A stretch of 64,000 nucleotides of DNA from Notospermus geniculatus (lineage: Eukaryota; Nemertea; Pilidiophora; Heteronemertea; Lineidae), in assembly GCA_002633025.1 (NCBI GenBank), contig NMRB01000168.1:51425-115424 (forward strand). Direction: 5' to 3'. The translations under genes were made by a program, and so were the position numbers. Under the pieces are notes generated by a model that was given only the letters and a program-made list of their open reading frames with translations, ran no database searches and had not been told where the DNA came from. This document shows positions 32,501 through 42,722 of this stretch, piece by piece. Numbering within the stretch: position 1 is the stretch's first letter; each line of letters begins with the position of its first letter.

Positions 32501-34996
32501 CAGTTTACGGCCGAAATGGCGGCCATTTTGAAATGACGCAATGCATCGCGCACGTGTAAACTGCACTGAACACTATGGCGAAATGAAATGGGTTTTAAGA
32601 AAGGGATCCGTTATGATGGCCTTAGCGAAAAATTAAGATAGCAGAAAGATACCGACAAGAAAGACAAGTCAATTGATGTATGGTAGCCTATGTCAATTTT
32701 GACCCAGCCGTTGCGGAGATATCGGCTGAAAACTTTGCGCCACTCGGTGTGGAATGAAGTGTAGGCTATGTAGGCCTACATAATCGCTCCGAAGGTCCAG
32801 CGCCGGGGCGTGGGGAGCCTACATGTAGGCCTACGAGCATCCCGACAAGAATGCAGCTAGCATCGCCCCAGAAGGTCTAGGGCCTAGCGTCGGGGCTTGG
32901 GGAGCAGGTTCACTCACCCTGATTGGTAGGCTATGCCTAGGCCTATAGGCTACATGTATACAATGTATAGGCTACAGGCCACGGCGCGCGCTACATAGGT
33001 CTACAGGCATCCGACGAGCATGCGGAGAATCGGCGTTGAACAGGAAGGCTGCCTACCTCGTGCATGCGTGGTGACTTCCAGCGTCAGTTCAAAGAGTCGA
33101 CATCGGTTACTTCATCATTGCATCACCTGATCGCGGTCATGCTTGAGTCGCTGCATGGACGTTCAACGTTGAACTAGCCGCTTGCCGTGTGACACAGTAG
33201 GCCCTACAATAGCTTCGTGCATCTGTAGGCCGGCTGCACATCGGTCCGTGACTCCTCTCGTGTAGGCCTACATGCATGTACAGGACATACATGTATGCAG
33301 CCGCCGGCGCATTCAGAATTCGACCTCGAACGGCTGTCGTCGGCGCAGAACTAAGGTCAAGCGACCCGCCGCCCAGACTGGTTCCCGCCTTTGCCGCTAA
33401 ACTTCCGCGGCGCTCGCTCTACAGAAGTAGCGCCACGGAAGTGAAGCGGCAAAAATGGGAATCAGTCTACCGCCTATGTGTTGTGCTTGTTCCTAGATCG
33501 CCGGTCGGAATTCTGGTGTTACCTCACGACATGACATAACGCAGGCGCTGAAGTCCCGTGATACTTATCTTTTGTGTTGAACAAAGGATAAGTGTCACGC
33601 CTAGACTTTAAGTAGTTTTATGAATATGCCGGCCCTGAACGTCTGTCAATTTGCGTACTTCTTATTTTAGTTTCGAAAATGGCCGATGGCGGCGTCCGTC
33701 AACTGCCGGTGAAATGACGCCAGATGACGTAAAGCTACAGTTCATGAGACGACACAGTATGAAGGATATACGGGACTTCAAAAGAGTTCACACGCCCGGG
33801 ACGGCGCCTGAGTTTGGTAATACACTTCCACCAGATTCAAGACTGATTTGTTAAGACATTTTATGAAAATTCAATAAAAAATTAAGTAAATCGCACACAG
33901 ATGTTTACTGTATCNTCCCCCCCCCCCCCCCATCTCCAACCCCACCACCCATCCCCTCGAACCAGCATACACATAGGCTTAATCATATTTATGGAATCCT
34001 TTGATGATTTCCTTCCAGATTTTCACGTTGGGCCCCGTTCTCAGGTAACCTTACGTCGGCAGAGTATGCCAGATATCCAACGAGCTAGAACAGCAATATT
34101 GAGAGGAACAGCACCCCATCTAGAACCCGTAGGAGGTAAAGTTCATTCATCTAAACAGTTTTCCACGAGGCAAGGCCAACATTCCTGGTTTTACTTGGCC
34201 ATCCCGGAGAATTTACATCGACCAAATTTTATACCAAACACAGATACGTAAAATTTGATCTCTGCGGTAGGACTAAATTCTGAGACGGGTAAAGAATGTC
34301 CCCAGGAAAAACTGTCCCAGGAACAAAAGATCCTATTGTTACATTCTAATCTCTGGGGATTGATTTTCTATAGTCATGCCGCTTATTCCGTCATTCAACA
34401 ATAGAAGTGGACACTTTTTACAAGGGGACACTCTGTTCCGTTCACGTGATCGACCGAAAAGCAGCCGATGAAAAAAACGCGTTGATTGGTTGAAAAACCA
34501 CTCGATTGCTCTTTTGTTGAATGAGAGCAACCAATCAACGCGCTTTTCATCTGCTGTCTTCGGTCGATCACGTGCTAATGGACCACCGATCTCGGTATCT
34601 AGGCCTAGTCCTGCCGGTGAGATTTGGAACGAATCTACCAGACACCAGCCACGGCATCAAGGTTATTCATTCGCCGGGGAACACACCGTAATCCGTGATA
34701 ATATTCTGTCAATTTCAGAAGTAGATGATCCAGTAAATGATCCGAGATTTCGAAGTCTAGTGGGCTCATTGACGACGGAATTCAATAAACTCGACACCAA
34801 ATCTTCAAATGGGAAACTAGCGACAAAAACGACAACGCCACAAACTCAAGTTCGTACAAAAACAATAACAAAGACGATGGTGACACCTAACGTTAATGAT
34901 CTGATTCAGAAAGGCTTCAACAAAAGTAGACCAGCCAATTCATCGGAAATCGTGCCACCATACAGGACGACTCGGCGAATGTCGACGGATTTCTGA
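29190..34996 (+). CDS. Coiled-coil protein of unknown function (five exons, 379 residues)
   Basis: Exons 29190-29577, 31659-31869, 33671-33816, 34019-34135 and 34719-34996 join with consistent phases (1, 2, 1, 1). Residues about 30-85 are a highly charged helix (WKVEDRKLQKELHMIEKEQK), likely a coiled coil. The middle is Ser/Arg/Pro-rich and acidic (DESEFRPSI). Two adjacent exons each encode the motif RRxSMxDI followed by GTAP, an internal repeat. The C-terminus is Thr/Lys-rich (TKTTTPQTQ) and ends RRMSTDF. No enzyme, membrane or signal sequence is seen, so it is presumably intracellular. RRxS motifs suggest basophilic kinase sites (inference). I do not recognise the family. The start is the first ATG of an open frame; a weak acceptor (CAATTTTAG at about 29162) in the same frame means an upstream exon is possible. 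Confidence 0.72.
29738..29840. mobile_element. Hairpin MITE remnant related to 34429-34585 and 51493-51580
   Basis: ATCACGTGAT near 29732, with GGTGATTGGTCGCTCTCATT and CCAATCGACGCGTTTTTC, matches the arms of the 34429 element. It abuts the LINE fragment. Confidence 0.5.
29935..30310 (+). mobile_element. CR1/L2-clade LINE, 3' end fragment
   Basis: The frame encodes TRDSIGPSFYSPSRSLRSSD, then RLWNGLPLAIRSASSLSAFK and KTHLFR, the characteristic C-terminus of CR1/L2 reverse transcriptases, followed by a stop. The 3' region ends GGCGCAG...GCGCCGTATAAATACC and a TTATTATTA-like tail, as in L2 elements. It is 5'-truncated and lies in intron 1 of the coiled-coil gene. Confidence 0.85.
30790..31260. 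repeat. Copy of the 5150-5930 repeat without the Tigger-like insert
   Basis: Carries the uninterrupted hairpin 31091-31240 (CCCGCTGGACACGATCAAAT and inverse) and provides the empty site for 5670-5849. Confidence 0.75.
31265..31419. mobile_element. Hairpin element, TGGGACCTTATTCGCAAA ends
   Basis: TGGGACCTTATTC pairs with GAATAAGGTCCC, with a GTGAACAATAGGTTGTCCGC loop. Related copies at 38389-38533 and 42139-42283, and a left-end fragment at about 5949. Confidence 0.7.
31659..31869 (+). CDS. Coiled-coil gene exon 2
   Basis: After CATTTCAG. Ends ATTGT before GTAAGG, phase 2. Reading on past the donor gives GTG TAA, so intron retention would terminate the protein here. Encodes DGYSTYSSDSRPGSRRPSRP and an acidic tail. 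Confidence 0.7.
31870..33670. other. Intron rich in GTAGGCCTAC-type palindromes
   Basis: Intron 2 of the coiled-coil gene. From about 32760 to 33290 the words TAGGCCTAC and TACATGTA recur at high density. A poly-G run sits at 32081-32091. No exon seen. Confidence 0.5.
33671..33816 (+). CDS. Coiled-coil gene exon 3
   Basis: After TTATTTTAG, phase 2 to 1. Encodes MTPDDVKLQFMRRHSMKDIR and GTAPEF, the first copy of the RRxSMxDI...GTAP motif. Confidence 0.7.
34019..34135 (+). CDS. Coiled-coil gene exon 4
   Basis: After CCTTCCAG, phase 1-1, ending before GTAAAG. Encodes LRRQSMPDIQRAR and GTAPHL, the second copy of the motif. Confidence 0.7.
34429..34585. mobile_element. Hairpin MITE with TCACGTGATCGACCGAAAAG ends
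   Basis: CACGTGATCGACCGAAAAGC pairs with CTTCGGTCGATCACGTG; the inner arms GCGTTGATTGGTTG / CAACCAATCAACGC pair too. It lies in the last intron of the coiled-coil gene, and its right half is included in the tandem duplication. Confidence 0.7.
34719..34996 (+). CDS. Coiled-coil gene terminal exon
   Basis: After CTGTCAATTTCAG, phase 1, 91 codons plus TGA. Encodes EVDDPVNDPRFRSL through RRMSTDF. The frame is also open upstream (from 34490), but no acceptor of the right phase occurs there. Possible AATAAA signals lie at 35357 and 35556. Confidence 0.7.
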
Positions 34997-35676
34997 AAAA
35001 AGGATATGTAAATGAATGTAAAGTTGCATTTAGTTATCTCAGACGACAATGTGATGATTCAAGTTCTAGAATTTGATCTCATTGCTTCGGCAGAAAACCT
35101 GGGCCTTCAAAATGAAGTACTTCCGTCAGTTCCCTATCCACACTATCACTGTGATTGGTGATTGGGATGGAGGATACGGCTAGTCAAATTTAGGAGTGTG
35201 CGGCACTGGTCCTACCGCACCTCTATTAAATTCGCTAGGCTGTTAACCGGCATGTAGGCCGACACAAGTGAGTCGTATCGAAGAAAGTTGGTTGGCTAAT
35301 ATCCAGGAGTGTCCCTAGAGGTCACCAAATTCAAGATGGCGCCTTTGTCAACCTTGAATAAAGCGAAACAGAGCATTCGTAAACGTACTAACAAGAAAAC
35401 GTTAAGATCAAGATGAGCAATGTGTTCTTACTAGCAAATGTGTGCATGTCATGTGCTTAAGCAAAACTCAATTTCGTTATTGATCACATTTTGTTACTTA
35501 CATGTATATGTCAAAATTTTTGTTTCTTTTTTATTGAAAACCGATTTTATTTGTAAATAAATGATAGGAAACTAAAAAAATCCATTTTATATGTTGCACT
35601 ACTCATCAGGACTATTTTCAAGTCCTCAGTCCCAGCTCAACTATTGCATGAGTTGTTCGAGGGCCAAGCTCCTTAA

Positions 35677-35890
35677 AGGACCACAGTATTGCTTCCCAAT
35701 CCTGCGTTACACCTACCCGCGTTAAGGGAGACCTCTATTGACGACTTGGTAAACCACGCATGCTACTACGTGCATTGTAGTGTAATCATACATTCTCCAA
35801 CACTGGGGCGAAAGGCTTACATTCTCCAACACTGGGGCGAAAGGCTTAACTACAGTATTGGAGAATGGTGTCGGTGGCGCCGGCTGTCGA
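35677..35890. mobile_element. TTAA-type MITE, right end cut by the duplication junction
   Basis: TTAA then AGGACCACAGTATTGC. The matching right end (GCAATACCGTGGTGCT then TTAA) survives only in unit 2 at 37445-37464. One duplication breakpoint therefore lies inside this element. Confidence 0.7.
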
Positions 35891-36117
35891 TGAGAAGCCA
35901 TCGATTGCTCTTTTGTTGAATGAGAGCGACCAATCAACGCGCTTTTCATCGGCTGTCTTCGGTCGATCACGTGCTAATGGACCACCGATCTCGGTATCTA
36001 GGCCTAGTCCTGCCGGTGAGATTTGGAACGAATCTACCAGACACCAGCCACGGCATCAAGGTTATTCATTCGCCGGGGAACACACCGTAATCCGTTATAA
36101 TATTCTGTCAATTTCAG

Positions 36118-36395
36118 AAGTAGATGATCCAGTAAATGATCCGAGATTTCGAAGTCTAGTGGGCTCATTGACGACTGAATTCAATAAACTCGACACCAAA
36201 TCTTCAAATGGGAAACTAGCGACAAAAACGACAACGCCACAAACTCAAGTTCGTACAAAAACCATAACAAAGACGATGGTGACACCTAACGTTAATGATC
36301 TGATTCAGAAAGGTTTCAACAAAAGTAGACCAGCCAATTCATCGGAAATCGTGCCACCATACAGGACGACTCGGCGAATGTCGACGGATTTCTGA
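36118..36395 (+). CDS. Duplicated terminal exon of the coiled-coil gene
   Basis: The same length, acceptor (CAATTTCAG) and stop as 34719-34996. I see only three base differences in the coding part, all synonymous (ACG/ACT, ACA/ACC, GGC/GGT). It could be used as an alternative last exon, or be a second haplotype of the same exon placed in tandem by assembly. Confidence 0.6.
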
Positions 36396-36872
36396 AAAAA
36401 GGATATGTAGGCCTAAATGAATGTAAAGTTGCATTTAGTTATCTCAGACGACAATGTGATGATTCAAGTTCTAGAATTTTATCTCATTGCTTCGGCAGAA
36501 AACCTGGGCCTTCAAAATGAAGTACTTCCGTAAGTCGACCAGTTCCCTATCCATACTATCACTGTGATTGGTGATAGGGATGGAGCATACGACCAGTCAA
36601 TTTAGGAGTGTGCAGCACTGATCCTCTAGCACCTCTATTAAATTAGGTCCCTGATCGCGAGGCTGTTAATCGCATGTAGGCCGACACGTGTGAATCGTAT
36701 CGAGGAAAGTTGGCTGGCTAATATCCAGGAATACCTCTAGAGGTCACCAAATTCAAGATAGCGCCTTTGTCAACCTTGAATAAAGCGAAACAGAGATTCG
36801 TAAACGTACTAACAAGAAAACGTTATGAGCAAGGTGTTCTTACTAGTAAATGTGTGCATGTCATGTGCTTAA

Positions 36873-37076
36873 AGGAGCACGGTATTGGATCTCAAATGCG
36901 TTATTTGACTGCCGACGTAGAGGGAGCCAGCTAGCGGCAGTACGACGAACTACAAAAATGCATTACAAAAAGTACGCAGTAAATCGGGTCATTTGCCGAA
37001 ACGTAGTTAGTCCCTCGGGTTGGAGAGTGGCGCAGTGGCGCCGGCTGTCGAGAAAAAGCGGCAATACCGTGCTCCT
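36873..37076. mobile_element. TTAA-type MITE (AGGAGCACGGTATTG) with proven empty site
   Basis: TTAA at 36869-36872 and 37077-37080. Unit 1 has a single TTAA at 35457-35460 in the identical context (CATGTGC-TTAA-GCAAAACTC). The 204-bp element has perfect 15-bp terminal repeats and no coding capacity. A TTAA target duplication is the hallmark of piggyBac-type transposition; the ends themselves do not match the usual piggyBac start that I know. Confidence 0.9.
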
Positions 37077-37618
37077 TTAAGCAAAACTCAATTTCGTTAT
37101 TGATCACATTTTGTTACTTATATGTCAAAATTTTTGTTTCTTTTTTATTGAAAACCGATTTTATTTGTAAATAAATGATAGGAAACTAAAAAAAACATTT
37201 TATATGTTGCACTACTCATCAGGACTTTTATTTTCAAGTCCTCCCAGCTCAACTATTGCATGAGTTGTTCGAGGTAGGTCTTACACCTACCCGCGTTAAG
37301 GGAGACCTCTATTGACGACTTGGTAAACCACGCATGCTACTACGTGCATTGTAGTGTAATCATACATTCTCCAACACTGGGGCGAAAGGCTTAACTACAG
37401 TATTGGCGAATGGTGTCGGTGGCGCCGGCTGTCGACAGAAAGTGGCAATACCGTGGTGCTTTAAATAAACATCAGTAATTCCAGTTCCTCGAATCGTACT
37501 ATTGTCCCGTTACGTGGCCTTTGTGCTGCATAGTACATGTACTTAGATGGTGGGCATCTTCTACATTCTTCCCTTTTCCGATTCGTAATGCTGACGAAGA
37601 ATCTTCTCTTTTTACTTA

Positions 37619-37879
37619 GGTCCGTACGCACGGGTCGGACTTCAGCCACACTTTCTTTAAAGCCCGACTTTCTCAATGCTTCAAGCAAAGAGTATGGGCC
37701 GTATGCACAGGTTTGACTTTAGCCTAAAGTACAGCATAAGTTAGACTTTCTCCTTGCTTGAAGCATTGAGAAAAGTCTGACTTTAATGAAAGTGTGGCTG
37801 ACGTCCGACCCGTGCATACGGCCCAAAGTCTAACTTAAGCTATATCTTAGGCTAAAGTCCGACCCGTGCATACAGCCCT
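37619..37879. mobile_element. Foldback GGTCCGTACGCACGGGTCGGAC with inner insertion 37693-37824
   Basis: The outer arms GGTCCGTACGCACGG and CCGTGCATACAGCCC pair. The same element in unit 2 (41499-41632) lacks the inner hairpin 37693-37824 (GGGCCGTATGCAC ... GTGCATACGGCCC). The inner piece therefore inserted in unit 1 or was lost from unit 2. Confidence 0.65.
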
Positions 37880-38039
37880 TAGTTACATACCCTTTCCCCA
37901 ACTTTATAACTAGATACTCAGTTTCCGCCAGCACAAGTTTGACGTACGTTCTGACGAAACAATAACATTTTGTGAAGCTCTTTAGTACATTTTATTGCAC
38001 AAATGTCATAACAATGCTAATTTGTCTGGTATATATATA

Positions 38040-38125
38040 AGGTGTTTAAGGCTATAACGAACACCTTGTTATAACGAACTCAGTGCTTGTAACCAGATAG
38101 GTTCGTTATAGCGAGGGAATGCTTT
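38040..38125. mobile_element. Decayed Tigger-like MITE fragment
   Basis: GCTATAACGAACACCTTGTT and AGGTTCGTTATAGCGAGG are typical internal sequences of such elements. Repeated in unit 2 at about 41806-41878. Confidence 0.45.
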
Positions 38126-38388
38126 TTAATATCTCGTACTAATATATATATATATATATCACATGGGTGGCGGAAATAAGCATTTTTTTGGGCATGATGG
38201 AACTGTCACTTTTTTCAAGATTACATGTACTTTTGGTCGATCCTAGGAAACGATGTTGTACATGAATTGCCAGCCGTGAGAAAGACTTGTGGGTTATGAA
38301 AGGTTCGTCCATTTTATTGACTTCGTGGTCCATGTCATGTCGAGCAGGGCTCTGCAGCATCAAGAAATCCAACGAATGGCGTCTCGTT

Positions 38389-38533
38389 CAGGGACCTTAT
38401 TCACAAAACCCCCGTAAATTTAAGGGTACGCAAATCCTTTGTCTGGCTGATTGTGAACAATAGGTTGTCCGCACATGAACAATAGTTTACGCACTCCCGT
38501 AAGTTACGAGAGCTTCGTGAATAAGGTCCCAGG
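38389..38533. mobile_element. Hairpin element, CAGGGACCTTATTCACAAA ends (unit 1)
   Basis: CAGGGACCTTATTCAC pairs with GTGAATAAGGTCCCAGG. The same element is in unit 2 at 42139-42283, and 31265-31419 is a relative. Confidence 0.7.
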
Positions 38534-39056
38534 ACGAGGTTCTGCTCAAGATATCATCGGGCTTGTTCACGAAAGACTAGCCTTGTGAAAATTTGATTTC
38601 ATCACGTCGACATAGTTGAGCCTCTCTTCTCCAGATTCATGTGCTGCATCGCAATAGAATTCTCGGTTTGGAATGCGCTGCAGCTATTGCTGTGTGACGG
38701 AACGCTGAGGTACTTGGCCCTTGCCTCAAATCCAGGTGAAAGTGTCTGCGAGGCGGCCTTGGTTGATAATTTATCCGGTGTCATGAATGTAATTTGTGAC
38801 ATGTCTAGTGCGCTGGCCACGTGACCGCCGCTGCTGTTCTGCAGACCCACGGAACTTGACCGGGAACGGTCTGAAATGGCTGAAATAGAGAGAAAAGTAG
38901 CCTACTTCAGGTGAACAGCGTCATGAGACAAGTAAGTAGCACACTGCGCGGACAAGATGGAGCACTGGTAAAGCTCGCAGCACACACAATTTTATACCTG
39001 CAGTGAGATCATCCTGCTGACATTAGACTCGGGACCCAGTCGTTGTGTCGCTCCGG

Positions 39057-39280
39057 NNNNNNNNNNNNNNNNNNNNNNNNNNNNNNNNNNNNNNNNNNNN
39101 NNNNNNNNNNNNNNNNNNNNNNNNNNNNNNNNNNNNNNNNNNNNNNNNNNNNNNNNNNNNNNNNNNNNNNNNNNNNNNNNNNNNNNNNNNNNNNNNNNNN
39201 NNNNNNNNNNNNNNNNNNNNNNNNNNNNNNNNNNNNNNNNNNNNNNNNNNNNNNNNNNNNNNNNNNNNNNNNNNNNNNNN
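39057..39280. other. Assembly gap (224 N)
   Basis: Unknown sequence. The gap size may be an estimate. It sits at the edge of the 100-bp-arm palindrome, a likely assembly obstacle. Confidence 0.99.
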
Positions 39281-39657
39281 TAAACTCCCTACGCAGTTGT
39301 GAGTCGCGCCCCTTCGATTTACTCGCTCTCCACAACTGCTTAACTTGGATGTGTTCGCCGCGGTTGGTCAACAGATGGCGCTGAGCGAGTCGACCAATGA
39401 GAGCACCGAGCAACCGGTAACCAAGCTGGCCTGAGACACTTTTTCATTGGCCGAGCGGTTCGTAGCCATGGTAGCACAAGAATATCCGTTGCCAACGGGC
39501 CAAAGAGTTCTGAAAGCAGCGTGCTGATAGGCTGTAAAATTCGCGCCATGCCCTGACGCCATCTGTTGACCAACCGCGGCGAACACATCCAAGTTAAGCA
39601 GTTGTGGAGAGCGAGTAAATCGAAGGGGCGCGACTCACAACTGCGTAGGGAGTTTAC
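39281..39657. mobile_element. Foldback element with apparently perfect 100-bp arms (unit 1)
   Basis: 39281-39380 is the reverse complement of 39557-39656 by eye, without mismatch (TAAACTCCCTACGCAGTTGT ... ACAACTGCGTAGGGAGTTTA). The loop is about 176 bp. No coding potential beyond mirrored ORFs. Confidence 0.8.
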
Positions 39658-39738
39658 AATCACGTAGATTTCCCTGTACATTGGCCCGCTAGAACTTTGC
39701 TGCCATCTGTTGGCAATATGCGCGGTTGACTGCTCCTA

Positions 39739-39852
39739 TTCGTCGAAACGACAAATCCGCGGTTCGTCATTTGGACGAACCTTGTCAGAGATTGTTTGAG
39801 ATACAACAAGGCTTCGTCAAAATGACGACCGTAGATTTGTCATTTCGACGAA
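39739..39852. mobile_element. Small foldback built on GTCATTTNGACGAA
   Basis: TTCGTCGAAACGACAAATC pairs with GATTTGTCATTTCGACGAA; the inner arms TTCGTCATTTGGACGAACC and GCTTCGTCAAAATGACGA pair too. A further GTCATTTTGACGAAG lies at about 39897. Repeated in unit 2 at 43181-43294. Confidence 0.6.
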
Positions 39853-40144
39853 TTAGATGCTCAATTTGGTGATAAATGGAAAACGAACCTAAGTTTGTCA
39901 TTTTGACGAAGCAGAGTTTTTCAGTGTGTCAGTGTGTAGCACACACATCGTGTCTGCCATGGGATTGGGAGTTGTGTCTGAGAGCTCGTCGCATGAGATG
40001 GGTAGCACACACATACATGTAGGTAGCACACGCATACCTGTAGGTTTTTGCTCACAAACATGGCTCACATGGTATTGAGATTTCGGTATTTCTGCTTACC
40101 GGCTCTAGGAGGTGGTGTTGTACCTTATCATACAGTAACTATCG

Positions 40145-41422
40145 TTAGCCTACAACGTACGTGAGTTTGAACTCACCTCCTAAGACCTTGGATCCTAAGT
40201 CACCATCCATAGTGCTCTTACTTCTCGTCCTATTCATCACAGCTTCTTTCGTGTTCTTCTCAGGCCGAAACAACACCACGTGGATCTTTGGAATAAACAA
40301 GCAAGCAATGGCAACAGTCCCGCTAATAGTAGTCGCAATCGACAGCGTCACCATTCGTATAGTGTTACTATTGGATGTGAAAAATATTGGAATGAATGCT
40401 AACCAGATTATACAGTTTGTATAATTTGTGAACGCCAGTGTTCGCGTTTCGTTGAAACCGTCCGGTGTTTTTCTCGTTTTAATGGCGTACACGGTAGAGA
40501 TAATCAGCAGAATGAACGGGTAGACTAATACTATGAGGAATGAAAAACCCTGGGCGCCTTGGCACACAAGAATTTTTTGATACCGCGTCGGGTAGATGTA
40601 GGCAGTCCCTGGATGATCTACAACCATCCAAACAGTGAGTATGACGACTTCGAGTATGCATAGCATCGTTATGATAAGTAGTTGAGACCTTGGACTGATG
40701 AATCTCGCCTTTTTTGCAGTTTTCAACTCTGGGTTAAAGATCCGTGCAATGCGATTGCACTTCGTCAAGATGGCGGCGTAGCATATCGTGTACGCTGCAC
40801 CCAGAAGTACTCGGGTCAGGACGCATACGGCAACGGTGGGTGTAGCCAGGAAGACGAACGTCACGCCGTAGGAGAGGAAGATGCCGGCCAGCAAAACATG
40901 GCTGGACTCCCGCCCGGAGGCTTTGACGACCGGTGTATTATTGTACTTGATGAAGATGAAGACCATGACGATTGTAGCTACGATTCCCAACAAGGATAAC
41001 ACAACTGCAACAATGGTCAAAGGGTTTATCAAAGGCATCATTTCCTCGGCGATAGGCTCGCATTGACTTCGGTTCCAGTTAGGGAGGAAACCTTCCGGAC
41101 AATCCACGCACGTGTCTTCTGTTGGCTTGTACTGATAGTCTGTACAGTTGATGCACACCCAACAGCAGTGGTCAGACTCTATGACCTTGACAGCCTGATC
41201 TTCCGAACAAGGCTCAGAGCAGACAGATGGCAAAAACGTTCGTGATACGTTCAGAAATGTTGGAAAAATCTCCAAACGTTCCGTGATGTCGAATCCTGCC
41301 TGTGACGTGATGTTTCCGTTAAATTTCCCTACGTCTTTCCACTCGTAAACGCCGTTTTGATCTTTACCAAACGCCAGGATGCTGTAATAAGGTGGTCCGT
41401 CGATCCCGCCCACGAACACGAA
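40145..41422 (-). pseudogene. Truncated extra copy of the class C GPCR 7TM exon
   Basis: An intact frame of about 424 codons covering the end of the ligand-binding domain, the nine-cysteine domain, seven membrane helices and the tail, ending in a stop. Compared with exon 43591-44885 it lacks about the first eight codons and the splice acceptor, because the duplication breakpoint cuts at 41422. I find roughly two dozen synonymous base differences but only one residue change (ATPTVAV versus ATPNVAV). It has no exon 1-6 copies of its own. It could be an alternative last exon only if a new acceptor is used; otherwise it is a fragment or a misassembled allele. Confidence 0.75.
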
Positions 41423-42138
41423 AGATGGTGGGCATCTTCTACATTCCAGCTTCCCTTTTCCGATTCGTAATGCTGACGATGCATCTTCTCTTTTTACTTA
41501 GGTCCGTATGCACGGATCGGACTTCAGCCACACTTTCTTTAAAGCCCGACTTTCTCAATGCTTCAAGCAAAGAGAAAGTCTAACTTAAGCTATACCTTAG
41601 GCTAAAGTCCGACCCGTGCATACGACCCTTAGTTACATACATGTACCCTTTCCCCAACTTTATAACTAGATACTCAGTTTCTGCCAGCACAAGTTTGACG
41701 TACGTTCTGACGAGACAATAACATTTTGTGAAGCTCTTTAGTACATTTTATTGCACAAATGTCATAACAATGCTAATTTGTCTGGTATATATATAAGGTG
41801 TTTAAGGCTATAACGAACACCTTGTTATAACGAACTCAGTGCTTGTAACCAGATAGGTTCGTTATAGCGAGGGAATGCTCTTTAATATCTCGTACTAATA
41901 TATATATATATCACATGGGTGCCGGAAATAAGCATTTTTGGGCATGATGGAACTGTCACTTTTTTCAAGATTACATGTACTTTTGGTCGATCCCAGGAAA
42001 CGATGTTGTACATGAATTGCCAGCCGTGCGAAAGACTTGTGGGTTATGAAAGGTTCGTCCATTTTATTGACTTCGTGGTCCATGTCATGTCGAGCAGGGC
42101 TCTGCAGCATCAAGAAATCCAACGAATGGCGTCTCGTT

Positions 42139-42283
42139 CAGGGACCTTATTCACAAAACCCCCGTAAATTTAAGGGTACGCAAATCCTTTGTCTGGCTGA
42201 TTGTGAACAATGGGTTGTCCGCACATGAACAATAGTTTACGCACTGCCGTAAGTTACGAGAGCATCGTGAATAAGGTCCCAGG
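42139..42283. mobile_element. Hairpin element, CAGGGACCTTATTCACAAA ends (unit 2)
   Basis: The counterpart of 38389-38533 with a few substitutions (for example ACTGCCG for ACTCCCG). Confidence 0.7.
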
Positions 42284-42722
42284 ACGAGGTTCTGCTCAAT
42301 ATACCGTAGAGTCGGTTCTATAACATCAATCCAAAATTCAAGATTAGCAACGCCCATTTTACTACGTACTGGTCCACATGTTGGTCAAGACTGACATTCC
42401 TGACGGGGGTTTGAATAGGCCGTCAGTACTAGGCGCTGTTACGGATTGTGGTTTCATGGAATAGAGATCAAATTCACCATGCATTCAAGAATTCCACGGC
42501 TCTGTTGTCAGTGGTTGACAAAAGCTTTGGAGTTTGAGTACATTCTTTATTGATACAAGTTGTATACTGCGGCATTTGACCGACTTCATAGGCCTAGTGA
42601 TATCCCACCACCTCATGTCTTATTCGCAAGAAACTGACCAGGCCTTCTCCTGTGCGCCATTGGTCGATCAATGCAGGCGGGAAACTGGGCTCTGACGTAG
42701 TAATGAACTGGGGCGGGACTNT

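Larger units (their letters stand above)
34502..35890 (+). repeat. Tandem duplication unit 1 around the terminal exon
   Basis: Matches 35901-37435 from TCGATTGCTCTTTTGTTGAA to GGCGCCGGCTGTCGA. It contains the terminal exon 34719-34996 and the empty TTAA site at 35457-35460. A ten-base filler, TGAGAAGCCA, separates the units. Confidence 0.85.
35901..37435 (+). repeat. Tandem duplication unit 2
   Basis: Second copy of 34502-35890, longer mainly because of the 36873-37076 insertion. A few substitutions and short indels separate the units. Confidence 0.85.
37545..41422. repeat. Tandem duplication unit 1 (contains truncated 7TM exon)
   Basis: Begins AGATGGTGGGCATCTTCTAC, as unit 2 does at 41423, and ends inside the seven-transmembrane exon at CACGAACACGAA. 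The middle (38550-39056) differs from the corresponding part of unit 2 (42290-42720), and both middles end at assembly gaps. Confidence 0.85.

Noticed and set aside
34490-34718. Upstream extension of the coiled-coil terminal exon (SRPSPAGEIWNE region)
   Set aside because: The frame is open and nearly identical in both units, but no acceptor of the required phase was found. Most of the identity is explained by the young duplication.
39340-39681. 113-codon ORF repeated at 42782-43123
   Set aside because: It spans the inverted-arm foldback and is duplicated with it; no coding evidence.
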